A stretch of DNA of 64,000 nt from Amphirosellinia nigrospora (GCA_004123355.1 SCHM01000003.1:4297058-4361057), one strand, 5' to 3'; shown: positions 13,120 to 25,325, numbered from the stretch's first letter. A program made the numbers and translations. Notes: a model not told the origin generated them from the sequence alone.

Positions 13120-14453
13120 TCAGCGGCGAGGCCCAACCCCGGACCACCCTTGAAAGTCATCAGCAAATCTAACAGCCGCCGCCAGATAGCGCTCATGCAC
13201 ATCTCCCCACGTCCTTGCCATCTCTTCATCGCACGTATAGCTAGGTACTGTTAGCTGAGACTTCATAGGCGAAGGAAGTTTTCAAACCTTTCACAAAATG
13301 GGCATCCGTCGAGTAGCCCCGTTCAAAGCTTTATCTTCCACATAATTCCATTGCTTCCCGCCACATCACTGGGCTTGATATAGTCGGGGTCGATCTTGGG
13401 GCACTTGAAGATAGCGTAAACGGCAATCGTCAACAGCCACCATTGCCGTACCAGTTATATGAAACTTCGCGGGATAAAGGGGAGAAGGATTCGCACTGCG
13501 TGACTTGCAGTAAGAAGATGGACGATAAGAAAAATTGTAGGAATGTGTTCCGGGAGGACTGTAGCTACAAGAAGAGCGACTGCGGCCTCCTGGGACTCTT
13601 GGAACTGTTTTTTCGGGTCATCCAAAGACAAGCGTTCCAGTACTCAGGAGAAGGCTCTCGTGATTCTCGAAAAGAGGATTGAGATTATCGAAGCCCGGTT
13701 CCTTGAATAAATCCCCTACCGCTTGTCGTTGGCCATCTTGTTGATCAACTCAAGCGGATTTGACGTCTTGAAGGATGATGGCTTTGTATACGATGGATCG
13801 TCGATGTACTTGTGGAGGAAATTATACTGTGTCGAGGCCAAGCCTAGGGCCTCAATAGCAATCTCCTTACTGTCCATCTCATAGGCATATCCAAGATGAA
13901 TGAGAGGGTGTGCAACTATAAATGTTAGCGAGGTGGACATCTCACTGCGGTAGAGCGACATACGACCACCAATGAGGCCATTTACAAGTGGCTCGTCACC
14001 ACCGAACATATACTCCTTTACCAACTTCTTCCAATCATAATTATGTCTCATCACCAGAGAATCTTCAAAGAAATCAATGAAGGCGCGTTGATACTTCCTG
14101 TTCCCCAAGAACGACCGCCAGTCATCCTTTGTGACTTCGGCAGGAGACGGTGTCCATGGCTCCAGCTCCTGGGATTCTGAATCGTAGACCTTATGCAATT
14201 GTGTGTCCGATGCACCAAGGAGATATGCCGAGGATAATATATGAGGCATATGATTGTCAAACTCTAAGTTATGATAGAGGATCGAATGGTTAACATGGTT
14301 CGCCCTTAGAAGATGCTTTAAGGTTCTGGGACGTTTCTCTGGTGCTGTCTCCACATTGTGAACCTCGACAGGCGCGAGGTCGATGGAGCGGGACTCGTCA
14401 TTGGTGTTGATGAATTGGTTAACAACCGGAACATACGACAGAATTGACGCCAT
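13120..14453 (-). CDS. questin oxidase-like protein (several frame breaks)
   Basis: Member of the questin oxidase-like family (PF14027 type; relatives act as Baeyer-Villiger-type enzymes on anthraquinones). The first 245 codons are open (13716-14453) and carry TLKHLLRANHVNHSILYHN, FDNHMPHILSSAYLLGAS, EPWTPSPAEVTKDDWRSFLG, VNGLIGG, AHPLIHLGYAYEMDSKEIA and YNFLHKYIDDPSYTKPSSF. Downstream, similarity continues through changing frames: FKEPGFDNLNPLFENH, QESQEAAVALLVATVLP, LLTASHAVRILLPFIP, and finally RAMK..RTWGDVHERYLAAA and DDFQGWSG before a stop at 13120. A 47-nt intron (13241-13287, donor GTTTGA) joins HFVK to AIRAMK. Each resolved break is a lost single base. Span fits about 430 residues. 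No PKS or other cluster gene is nearby, so a pathway cannot be assigned. The start codon lies in a 10-bp tandem duplication. Confidence 0.82.
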
Positions 14454-14470
14454 TATCAGCCATTATCAGC
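14451..14470 (-). repeat. 10-bp tandem duplication over the start codon
   Basis: CATTATCAGC is repeated exactly twice at 14451-14460 and 14461-14470. On the minus strand this places a second ATG 10 bases before the annotated start, out of frame with it. Confidence 0.85.
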
Positions 14471-14962
14471 TTCTTTTTGCAGTATTGTTGGAAGGAACTA
14501 TACCCAGTAGCTGAGGGAAAAGGGCAGATATGACTTCAGTAACGTGGAGCAGGAGGAAGACGATAGGTATATATTTAAATGTGATGTCATTATCCGGTTT
14601 TGAGGTATACTAGACCACCTAGGCACCTAGGCAGCACCAACTTATTGCAACCCGGAAAGAGGGACTCCAACGGGCATTGCAATCGTCAAATGGTACCTAC
14701 GGGTCTTGGAAACAACCAATTCAAATAACGCGTTTTGTGACTCCTTTAACTAACGGCGGCTTGATGAATTCGTCATTAACCTTACATGTGCCAAAACTTG
14801 AGTGTACCTCCTTAAGTATTGGATTCGGCATAATGAAATATAATAAGCTAAACCGTTGCATCCCTTAGCAGGGCTTACTAAGATACCCAATAGGTACCTA
14901 GGTACGTATAATTACCAGGCGCGTATTCCTGAACACAAGGCTTTCTTCCTCAATCATCCAAC
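14454..14962. promoter_or_regulatory. divergent promoter region, questin-oxidase-like / HECT-like gene
   Basis: 509 bp between two divergent starts. It contains several TAGGT/ACCTA words (cacctaggcacctaggcagc at about 14617-14636; taggtacctaggtacgta at about 14891-14908). No TATA box was singled out. Confidence 0.45.
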
Positions 14963-16591
14963 ATGCCGCGCTCACAGCGGATTCTCATCTATGCAGAGTT
15001 TCTATCCAATATTCGGCAAGTTTCACTTGGATGCACTCTGCCAACACCCATCTCGCAAGCTACTCATGCTAGCGTCCGCCGCTGATGGTCGGACCCAACT
15101 GTTGCGCACGATGGATCTACCGAGACCATCCAGCTGCCTGAGAGCGTAACGCCATTTTCACAATTGCCCATCAGGGAATCAGGAGAGGGTACCAGTCTGT
15201 CATGGAGGCCTACCACTCGCTACACCCGCGACTGGCGGCGTCTTGGCGCCAGAGGAGTCAGTCCCGTGGTCCGCCATCGACCTCAAACCAGGCTCGGCCG
15301 TGGTATGCAGGTCGTGCAAGTCAACCATTGTCGACGCCGGCACGCTCAAGGTATGGAAGGACCTGCCAAGCGAGAACTGGGCGGAAATGATGGAGTTTTG
15401 GCACTGCCATAAACCGCACAATCTCACACACGGCAACGACGAGGAGCACCTCACCAGCCGTGGCTACGGGGCGAGCTCGCGTATAATAGCGCAGCCGGGC
15501 GTAGGCTTCATCGATCTGACGTCATTTCTCCTATCAGACTCGGATTTGATCACAAACTCGGTAAGTTTCTTTCCTTTGTATTTGCGTGCACGGCATTTTG
15601 GACAGTCTCAAATCGATGATCAGTTTTCCTGGGTATATAGAAGGTGGCCAGAACCAGCATTTCAGCTTCTCAGTGGGCTGGCCACCGATACTCTTACCCT
15701 AGAAGGATTATTTCGCTTCCGATCACGGTGCACTGGTTTATTAGACCCTGCGTCTATGACTATGGGACCAATTGCCGGTGTACCTGGAAGTCAGCCTCTG
15801 TTTTTTCACTGAGAGTTTGCTTGGACGTGTAAGTCTCGGGATTATGCAGAGGTACACGAGTATATGTATATATCTCCAGAATTTATTGAAATGCAGTATT
15901 CATATTTGGCTTTCGATATGATCTATTAGCCAACGTTATACCATCTATCCGCCCACGCACAAACTGCTGATGTGACGAATTTTAGATTGTAGTCTCAGCA
16001 GGTATCAATAAGCCGGGTAGCGAACTCAAAGCAACGACCACCTGCACTGTACCTCCTGCAAAGTAAACCTAGGCGTGCGAAATGACCAGGACACATCAAC
16101 ATCGCTATTCAAATGGCAGGTTCTCGTCCAACAGCAAAACCAGGCTATCCAAGAAGTACACCCAAGTCTAGCGCAGTGCGTCAGTGCCATGCTTCTAGCG
16201 ACGATGGCTCGCTCTGGCTGTTCCAAGTCCATTCTTCTTCCAATAAAACCGCAGATTAGTGATGGCACCACGTCTGAAGACGCGAGTCAAGTGCGAGACC
16301 CTACTAAATATATGGGTGTTCAATGCTAATATCACATATTCGTCGACTGAAGCACCTACATCACCTGCCAACGCCATCAAGGTGTTCTACCGAATGGTCA
16401 GTCAGCAAGAGGCAGACAAAATGTTGGATTCCATCACCTCGGATGTCCAGGATATTTTGCTACCCGCTGCAGCCATCATAAGAATATCCGACTTACTATG
16501 TAAGAGTAATAGCTTTGTGCCAGAGAGTGATCGCAAGTTCAAAGAGTGGATAGTTGGTCTCCTGGCAAAATGGAATGGTGGATGTGGATGA
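14963..16591 (+). CDS. HECT-like E2-binding ubiquitin ligase (UBE3D type), several frame breaks
   Basis: Protein of the HECT-like ubiquitin-conjugating-enzyme (E2)-binding family (PF09814, human UBE3D). The start at 14963 (MPRSQRILIYAEFLSN) agrees with the short N-terminus of fungal members. Diagnostic motifs in order: the first zinc-type pair VVCRSCKSTIVDAGTLKVW (about 15299-15355), LPSENWAEMMEFWHCHKPH (15362-15420), HLTSRGYGASSRIIAQPGVG and GFIDLTSFLLS, the second pair DHLHCTSCKVNLGVRND (about 16036-16085), LFKWQVLVQQQNQA, LAQCVSAMLLATMARSGC, and the terminal FYRMVSQQEADKMLDSIT and FKEWIVGLLAKWNGG. An intron probably starts at GTAAGT 15561, and another may start at 15830. Between 15640 and 16030 I could not define exons. 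Several one-base breaks occur near 15105-15250. Convergent with atp4 (372 bp apart). Confidence 0.8.
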
Positions 16592-16963
16592 GAAATCTTT
16601 GGTTAGCATGACTCGAATTGTAGTACTGGACAATCATTATTGTAGTGGTCTGGACGTTGGAAAGGCTTCTATCAGTGTAATGGTAGAAGAACTATCCCCA
16701 TGTAACGTAAACTAGATTCGTATAGATCCGGTACGTGGGTGGCAATGGGGAAGGTAGCAGAGTCTACCCAAGCAATCAGAGGGCATACTAGTCTGCTTTC
16801 CACAGATTTGATGAGGAAGCAAGCGAAGAATGAAAAAAGACAAAATTGAAACGCATAACGTTGAATGTTTCTCTTGACTAATGCACAAGGTGTTCTATAG
16901 ACACAGGTTGGTGAAACAAAGGAAAATCTTGTCTGCGTTTAGGGAGTATCTTAATTATGCCGT
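16592..16963. other. convergent 3' region
   Basis: 372 bp between the converging ends of the E2-binding protein and atp4. It should hold both 3' UTRs. Nothing else seen. Confidence 0.45.
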
Positions 16964-17903
16964 CTATTGAGCCTTTGATGAAACAATCCCTACGAAGATA
17001 TCAGCATTTGGAGAAATTGGTGCGCCATGGTTGTGAGAAGAAAAACTTACTCTCCACATCAGCGATACTCTGTTGAAGTATCTGCTGAAGGGCCTTAGGA
17101 CTCTCAAGCTCCTTCTTTACCTTGGCGATAATGCTCTCAGCTAATTCCCTCTGTTGACGCTGCTTGACCTGGCCCTCGTATCGTACCCAGGAATCCAAGA
17201 CCGACTTCGCCTCGGCAGCCACAGCGGTGGTCTGCTCGAGCTCGTAGGCCTGAGCCTCAAGCTTGGCAGTTTCCTATGGAATTCTAATCAGCTTATTGTT
17301 CCGTTCCCTCTCATCCAAACTTGTATTCTTTGCCCCCTACCTTGGAAACCTCGAAAAGGGCCTTGGTGACGTCAACAACACCACCCATCTGCTCGACGTT
17401 GTCGATTCGGTTCTTAACGGCCTGAGTGTGGTCGGCACGGGCGGCATTCAAGATGCCCTTGATCTTCTCATTCTGGGCCTCGGCCCACTCCTTGTACACG
17501 GGGCCGCCGAACTTGATCAGGCCCGCCCAGACACTGAGTAGGCAAAAGGCGACGACGGATTCCTCGTTGACGACGTAGTACTCGCTGCTAATTGCGTAGA
17601 TAGAGAGGCCGGCGGCGGAGGACAGGATGGCGGTTTTAGAGATGAGCGAGTTGCCGGGGAGCGAGTCGATGATGGACTGAGCCTTGGCTTCAGGCTTCTC
17701 CGACGGTAGGTTCGATGCGGATCGTGAAGCCGTCAAAGACGAGGCGACGGCGGGCAGAGTAGTGCGCGGGCTGATGCTTGGGCGGGCGCGGGCGGCCCTA
17801 CGGACACAAGACGAGCGGGTGAGCATAGCTGATAGCGACCGAACGGTAGACAATTACTTTAATCAAACTTACCGAAGGCGCGTGCAGCTAAACGCGAGGC
17901 CAT
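16964..17903 (-). CDS. atp4: mitochondrial F1Fo-ATP synthase subunit b (subunit 4)
   Basis: Peripheral-stalk subunit of mitochondrial ATP synthase. Four exons: 17903-17873 (MASRLAARAF), 17797-17341, 17273-17051 and 16989-16964 (ending VERIVSSKAQ). Introns are 17798-17872, 17274-17340 and 16990-17050, all GT..AG. The N-terminus is Arg/Ser-rich without acids, a mitochondrial presequence. Two membrane segments follow (KTAILSSAAGLSIYAISSEY and SVVAFCLLSVWAGLIKFGG), then a long charged helix (KEWAEAQNEKIKGILNAARA to KKELESPKALQQILQQSIAD). The exon 1-2 join needs one extra G in the GGG at 17796-17798, another one-base deficit. With it, the CDS is 246 codons (245 residues), the usual length. A downstream Met in the first intron (MSTVRS..) is rejected because the presequence exon is better. 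Shares a promoter with noc4. Confidence 0.93.
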
Positions 17904-18276
17904 TGTGAGATGGTGGTTAGGGGGTGCGGGCGACGGGGTCGGGGATGGGAGAATTGTACTGCTTGCCGGGAGCAACACACTGTCTGTCTGCATTGGAGCT
18001 GTGTTGGACACTTGAAAATGAGGTTTTATTCGGCTTAACGGTACCTCTCCAATCGGCTACTGTGATTGGCTGCAAGGCACGTGATTAGTGGGCTTCTCAC
18101 TGCCAAATTCCCCTGTCGGAGGGGCAGCTATGCTGAAAGTAGCAGTAAGTGGCCCTAGTGGCAGCAGCCTTGTTGCCAATTCTCCTCGAGGCTGGTGTAC
18201 CTATATTTTTAATTATTCACCCTGCTTCCGCTGCCCTATTTCTACCATTTACTCCTACTCAGGTCCGGCAAGCAAA
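17904..18276. promoter_or_regulatory. divergent atp4/noc4 promoter with CCAAT boxes and an E-box
   Basis: 373 bp between two divergent starts. A tight cluster holds CCAAT at 18049-18053, an inverted CCAAT (ATTGG) at 18065-18069 and a palindromic CACGTG at 18078-18083. CCAAT boxes are bound by the HAP/CBC complex, which controls respiratory genes in fungi, and this fits atp4. The assignment of binding is inference. Confidence 0.6.
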
Positions 18277-20009
18277 ATGCCGACTGCCATCGACGGAGCG
18301 TCCTTAAAAAGGAAACGACCAAAAGCGCCGGAAAATCCGAAGAAGCGAACAAAACCCGAGAGCGACGAAGAAGACGAAGAATACCAAACAGAGATCCTAC
18401 TGCTGGAAGAGGAGATCCTTAAGTCTAAGAAAAATTATAACAACATTGCCGTTCTCCTTGACCTCGCCAACAACCAAGATGAGCCTGAAGCCGCAGTATT
18501 TGCTACAGTTTCTCTGTGCAGGGTTTTCTTGAGATTACTAGCATCTGGGAGCCTGTCGCGCAAGGCAGGCCAGTCAGAGAGGGAGATCGTGGTTATTCAA
18601 TGGCTCAAGGGGAAATTATCCGAATTCAAGAAACATTTGTTGCTTTTATTAGGAGAGGAGTACTCGGCGTCAACCGCCCTCACGATATCTATGCGGCTGC
18701 TCAAGGCTGAGACCCAGATCACCGGCGAGAACGGCGAATCCAATTTTCCCAAGGTATTTTTGAAGGAAATTGTTGGAGTTCTCGTTCGTAAACAGTTCGA
18801 GGAGGTGCAAGAGGAATTCTGTGAGAAGTATCTGGGGAAGTATGCCGATGTTCGCTTCTATGCTTTCCAGGCGCTGAGGTAGAGTCCTTGCTGACAACGT
18901 ACTCTCCCACATTGGCTAATTATCAGCAGCGATATTCTCTCGAATCACCCTGCTTCCCCAATCGAAGACGACCTATTCAACAGCGTTTTTGACATGCTAT
19001 CGTTCTTTGATAGTGCGCCTGAAAGTACCGAAGAGCTCGGATCTTTATACGTCGATCTCCCGAAGAAGAAGTCTGATCTGGTGTTATCATTACACCAGCA
19101 AAAGAGGCAATGCCAGTCAGCTTGGGTCGCGTTGCTCAAGCTTAATCCTAATCGGCAGCAAAGAAAGCGGTTGTTGGAAAGCATGGCAGAGTCTATAGCT
19201 CCCTTTTATATCCAACCGGAACTCCTGATGGACTTTTTAACTGATTCATATAACGCCGGAGGATCGCTATCTCTACTTGCACTATCTGGTGTCTTCTATC
19301 TTATCCAAAACCGGAACTTGGACTACCCCTTGTTCTATCAAAAATTATACTCTTTGTTAGACAGCGAGATTTTACATTCCAAGCACCGATCGAAGTTCCT
19401 ACGGCTACTCGATATCTTTTTAGCGTCAACCCATTTGCCTGCGGCCATGATAGCCAGCTTCATTAAGAGGATGGCCCGATTGTGTCTTCAGGCGCCCCCC
19501 TCCGCTATAGTGGTCGTCGTACCATGGTTTTATAATCTCTTCAAAAAACACCCTCTCTGTACCTTCATGCTACATCGTCTCATACGGGACCCAGCAGTCA
19601 AAGCCATGGTAGAAGGTGAAGGAATGGATGATCCCTTTGATGAAGAGGAAGAAGACCCCATGCAGACCAGAGCTATTGAGAGTTGTTTATGGGAAGTCGT
19701 AACATTACAGTCGCATTACCACCCCAACGTCGCTACAATCAGTCGCATAATGTCAGAGCAATTCACTAAGCAATGGTACAACCTTGAGGATTTCTTGGAC
19801 CATTCATACAGCAGTGTAAGTGGCGGTTATATTCATATCTCAAGTAAGGCCACTAACCACGTGTCCAGCTTGTCGACGCCGAACTATCAAAATCAGTCAA
19901 GAAGCCACCCGTAGTTGAGTATATGATTCCTAAGCGGATTTTCTTGCCGAATGATTCCGCATCTGGAGTTGAAGATAACCTCATTGCCAAGCTATGGGAG
20001 TTTGAATAA
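18277..20009 (+). CDS. noc4: Noc4, nucleolar complex protein (small-subunit processome)
   Basis: Ribosome-biogenesis factor of the CBF/Mak21 family, which with Nop14 supports 40S maturation and export in the nucleolus. Three exons: 18277-18878, 18930-19815 and 19869-20009. Introns are 51 and 53 nt. The sum is 1629 nt, giving 542 residues with no frame break. The N-terminus is basic then acidic (SLKRKRPKAPENPKKRTKP, ESDEEDEE), typical of nucleolar proteins. The CBF/Mak21 domain is visible at about residues 320-480: SKFLRLLDIFLASTHLPAAM, FIKRMARLCLQAPPSAIVVV, PWFYNLFKKHPLCTFMLHR, and the acidic DPFDEEEEDPMQTRAIESC with SCLWEVVTLQSHYHPNVAT. The C-terminus YMIPKRIFLPND..LWEFE is conserved in Noc4. 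The start at 18277 follows AGCAAA; an upstream in-frame Met at 18088 is less likely because it adds a non-conserved stretch. Confidence 0.93.
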
Positions 20010-23000
20010 CCTGCGCCGGCCAACGGGTTCGTCAGGATCAATGGACTACGCTTAGAGCGAGGTGGGATGGGTCTAAGAGCTCCGATCGCAGAGCGTTATG
20101 AGTCAAAGATACCACAGTTACTAATTGGGCATACCACACGCATCTTCCAACATCTCCTCCCCCACATCATAAGGTTTACTTGCAGTATTCTCCGTTCCAA
20201 CTATACTACATCTGGCGAGTCTTGCTTCAACTTAGATGAATTTGCCAACAAAGACATACTATTTCTGTAGCACGGTTTGAACAAGCAAATGGTGTATCCG
20301 GGCCTACTGAGCTTGTCCACACCATTGCTTGCGGGTCGCTACCAGCCTCTACACCGCCACGCAAGATATTCGTTGACAAATGCACACTTGCCACTTCACA
20401 TTTCCTTGAGCATCTCGACACATAAATACTGGGCCCCGCTCCGAGCTACGTAGGGCAAAGTGGAGGGCGCTACCAGATACCAAAGTTGGGCACCAGTTTG
20501 GTTTCAGAATACCCCAGCAGCTTCACGACGAGTGGCTAGACGGAATTGGCCAAAATGGAAAGAGTTTTATTAGGGCACAAGCCGGAAAAGCTTCCGACTT
20601 ATCAGTGTTACACCGCCTATCACCGCCTATCTTTACTTAAGGTTGACGCTGAAGGACATACAAATATAAATTCAAACTTGCCAAGGGGAACTGATCATAG
20701 CAAGGCGGTACACCGTGACTCAGATAATACAAACGATGGTCCCTTTCAGAATGCCTTGGAAGGAGATGTGCCAGGAAAGATGCTCGCATCTGATGCCACG
20801 AGGTGGCAGGTGGGTTCGAAAGTACCATACCGACACGCTAGCTCTGCAAGAAACCGTGAACCAGGAATTACTCTTTTTCACGAGAAAGGCCTCAACCACT
20901 TGGAGGGACTAGAACACATGGGACAACAAACTTGGTCACCAGATGATAATCAGCCCAGTTCGTACGACTGTGCCTCACGAGATTTTTATTATCCATGTGT
21001 TTCTTCACCACGGTCGTTCGTGAGCTTAGTGACAAGGTCAGTTTAGTGGCTGAAATTCTCACCGTTGGTTCCAGACAGGAACTATTACTACGATTCATAC
21101 CACGAGAGTCCAGCAGGCCTCCGGATGGTACTTTCTCAGCCTAAGAATATTATGAAGGTTCCCTAAATCGTGTATTGTTGACTTGGGCTTTCTCCTCTTT
21201 GACTATTTAATCGCACTAGAGTGAGATAGGTAATTCGATCACGTCTCGCAGGACCTGGCCACGCTTTAATGCGGCCGCGATCACATTCTAATTTGTGCCT
21301 AATGCTTCCCAACTTGGACAGGGCTCCACTAGCCGCTCCTTTTTGTCGCGTAGGTAGGTTTTTCGGTATACACTACACCTGACAAAACTGTTGTTATTCC
21401 TAGGTTGTATTCCCGACTCGGTGAAGGAGCAGGCCGACCCGTGGACAATAACCGTGAAGTAGCGTAGGATCCGCCCCGATTTGGCCAAAACTGCGTCACG
21501 TATCGAGAGTTGATCGCGATGTCTTTAACACAAATGCGTCATAAATCATCAACTTTCAACCGCAATACTCACAGCCCGGCCGTATGAATCTTGCAAGTCA
21601 GCTACAACCGCGCGCAATTCACGAAACGCCAAGCATGGCCTAGTTTGTGAAGAATTTAGGAAAACGTATGCCAATCACCCAATCGTCTGCTCAAGGCGAA
21701 CTATATTTGTTCATCCGTCATCACACTTTACGCTTCGCCGCCGCGCTCCTAAGATTCCGTGGTTTTAACCGCAATCGTTGATGGTACAGTCGCACGGCGA
21801 AAATATGATACTTCATTTGCCCCTTCAACCTTAGCGACGGTGCCGAACGCGCGCCTCTTTCGAAAATACTGACCAGAGCCAATCAGCGTGACAAGGATCT
21901 TCACCAACCTCGCGTAAATATTGACATGCGGTCGGAAAATAGGCCAACTTCCGCCCCATTTGTATCAGAAAGTTCCGAGGATCATTCGTCTTCGCCGAGC
22001 TTGCGCTCCATTGAAGGCGCGCTATTATGACGAGCAGATACATATTCGAACGCGAACAAGCGCCGCCCAGTTGTTTATCTTACCAGAGCCTGGCCCGGTC
22101 TAGCTGCCTTTTCGGATATACCAAGCGGGATGGAATAGGATTCTGTTTGTAAGGAGGCGAAATATCCTTTTCGAATACCCATTGATCGCTGCAACGAGCC
22201 ACTTACAAGTCGTCTCGGCAAGAATGCATCAACAATTTCCATACGCCTGCGTTCTGGATGAGCTTGGCAACAACTCGATGCTAACTTCGAACTAGTGCAG
22301 CTTGTCTATCATGAAATGCAACTAACAAATAGACTTTCTTTGATGTCTGTTCATCAATCCACATCAAACCCCGAAATTCATCGAAACCACCGCAATGCTT
22401 TTCCAGTAAAGTGATATCTCGAAAGTAGAGGAAAGTCCTATGTGACTTAGCCGTACCTATGGCCCGTGCTCAAGTTCCCGCCCGGTCGTTCCCGTGCTTT
22501 TATTAGAAACATCTTCACCGCAAGAATAATTTTTACAAGGGAAAATTCAAGGTGGGCCGAGAGTTTCAGCATTTGATACAAAGCATCGAGCCATTTCAGA
22601 TGCCAATATAGTCGATATGATCATCAAGCGTATTCCAAGTTGTTCAATGGTGGCATTATGTCACTTCAACACGTGCAGTGCGCAGCATGGTGTACAGTGT
22701 AGCGGGAAAATGAGCATGGGTGACAGAGAGATCGACTCCGGGCTCCTTGTCTAGCTTCGATTTGATATGTGATATTCCCGTCTCCCGTTCCGAGACCCAA
22801 GCAAGGTCCCGTGGCGGGCCAAGATATTGAAGCTTCGTAATCTATATAGGGATATAAGAATGACTATACGAGTGATAGGCGAGGCGATCACGATGAGCGT
22901 TAACGGGCTCGCGGCTAATTGTTGTTCAACGAGCGCGCCCAATAAGGCAGAGGGATATCCGCCACAGAAACCTCAGGGTTGGTCTCTCGCACAAATATCA

Positions 23001-25325
23001 TGGATCATCAACCGAGAAGGTCATGTGACCGGTAAAGGCAGCGTCCGTCGTTTCTCAGTCAAAGTCGCGACGAGGGCCAAATAACTCCCGAAGGCTGTAT
23101 CATGAAAGGCTCTCTACGGCACTTGCGCGAACATAGCATTAGCATCAGCATCGGTATCGTTTCGTATCGCATCTGCTATGTCAAACACATCGTCGTCTCG
23201 GAGTTCCTTATCACATTACCAATCACTAGCCAAAAGTCTCGATCTGCTCTCTGCCACCAATAACGTCGCCGTCGGCGTTGGGAATGGCTTCTGAATGGTC
23301 GAGAAAGCAGCATGAGACTAGTATCATCGTCTCGAGCGTGGACTGATCCGGTGCCGTATCGCAAAGTGCAACAAGAGCTCATGGCCAGTGCCTGGCAGTG
23401 ATCTTTGTCATCCCTGATGTCCCGAGCAATAGGAAGCGCGACAAGACTTCCAGTGTCGTAGGCGCCGTGGTGTGCATGGCTCTAAGAGCGGTTAGGTAGC
23501 AATTCGCACCCAAGGTCGTCATGGTCATCGATGCCCAACCGCACCCACTTCGGTACAAAGGTACTTTATTCTCTACTTCTGACGGTTAGGGCACAACCGC
23601 GAATCGCTTTTCGGCAGCTATTATGTAGCTCCTAACGGAGTGATGCTCGTATAACGTCTATCCTCTGCGATCCTACCGTATTGGAGAAAAACTGGCATTC
23701 CACTGTCTCCCTTCCCGTTTCTGTCACTCGAACCAGCCAGCCAGTCGCATGCTCTGACTGATAGGCGGGCGTAACTTTCCACAGGGCGTCGTTGTTCTAC
23801 TCTCTGCTATACTTTGTAGAACCGGCTATACGTACTAATTCGCCTAGACAGCTCTGGAATTTGCCATCCCACGATAGCCATACAGATAACTGAGCGATGG
23901 CAACTTGATTCGCCAGGCTTTTAATAGAATACTGTAGAGACTCGCAGCTTGGTTTCCTGGTGTCCCAACTGTTGATACATGTACAATGTTCGAGACGATG
24001 GATAATGCAACAACGCACACAGAACAAGAACGGGAACGTATCGATCGTATCAGAAGCTGGAGCAACCAGTAGGTAGGTACTCGTTCAGTCAAGAGGCCGA
24101 CGGTTTTCCGATGCTCCTCACCTACTTTTTCACTTTCGGTGACAGTTATCTAGACGGTGGGGCCTTGGTAACGGCCTAAGAGTCTTGGCTAGCTAGGTAG
24201 AGAGGGTCACATCGACCGGAACAGCTTCCATATCGCTGTCCCTCGTACACCCCCCGTACACGGCCTCAACCCACGTCCTCAACCACCAACTCCAGCCCAC
24301 TCCAGCTCCTGTTCGTCAGCCGGAGGGTCTCATGGGTCTCATGGGCTTCTTCCCCACTGCCTCGACAGACATTCTTCTGGCAGTCCCCCGTCTCCGTACC
24401 ACTGCTGCTGCACCGCTATGAGGTACAGGATACTATAGTACAGATGTGCGATGTAAGTACGTACCTCGATCCATCCATCCATCCATCATCCATAGTCCGT
24501 AGCTCGAAGCATCCCTGCTGCAGTCATTCAGCGACCCAACTCCAACCTTTGGTGTGTCCCTCATTCCTTAAGTACCGCGAGCTTCCTCTTCCCCCGTCCA
24601 AATCGCGCCCCCGACTTCATAGTAACAAACATCTTCATTGTTGATATTGTCGAGATTTACGCCATCTCGCATCCCACTGCAGCCTCTAAGTCCTACGACG
24701 GCTTTGGACCAGTTTCTTCTTATTATCATTATTATTCCCCGCTCTGTTTTCGCTTAGATAAACGGATCGCTTCCGAGCACGTCTTGTAGACTCATCTGAA
24801 GAGAGTGTAAGTCGAAGGAAATTCAATTATGGTTATCTACTACCTATTTCCCTCCCCCTCCCCCTCCTTCTTCAACCAGACCACCACCCGGGTGTCCCGC
24901 TCTTACCACGACCGTCCCACACACTCCAAAATCCCCAACACCCACACACCACTGACACCTCAATACTACCTTGCACACTGCCCAACCTCTTTGTCTCTCT
25001 CCCATACGCATTACTTATTATACTCCCTCTACCCCCCTCGAGATTGTTCTTCTCCACTGTCTTTCCCAGACCTAAGCATCACATCTGCACACACCCTCTT
25101 GGCTATTGTCCCCGGGGCTTCAGGTCTCCTTGAAGACAAGACATCAAATTTCTGCATCGAATCATTCAATTTTTGCATTCCGTCTCGACGGCGTCATCGT
25201 CCTATATGACCAGTCTTCATACTAATACGACATATCCAACAGAGCTATACGCCAACCTCTTCACACAATACTCTTCAACATCCAAATAGTTCTCTGGTCA
25301 CAACAAACTCTCACAACCCTCAGCA
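20010..25325. other. 5.3 kb gene-poor region with possible coding relics
   Basis: No confident gene. Stretches that look protein-like but match no family I recognise are at about 20250-20429 plus (VARFEQANGVSGPTELVHT .. FVDKCTLATSHFLEHLDT), about 21900-22020 plus, and about 22940-23085 plus (GYPPQKPQGWSLAQIS). Frames are short and interrupted, so these may be relics or a gene hidden by base deletions. From about 24200 the sequence is pyrimidine-rich and is probably the promoter and leader of the bZIP gene. Confidence 0.45.
24469..24491. repeat. (ATCC)n microsatellite
   Basis: About five ATCC units (atccatccatccatccatc) lie upstream of the bZIP gene, in its probable promoter. Confidence 0.8.

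Noticed and set aside
24829-25209. 126-codon plus-strand frame before the bZIP gene
   Set aside because: Low-complexity Ser/Pro/Thr/Leu composition from CT-rich DNA, most likely the 5' leader. It could act as a uORF but has no protein-like motif.
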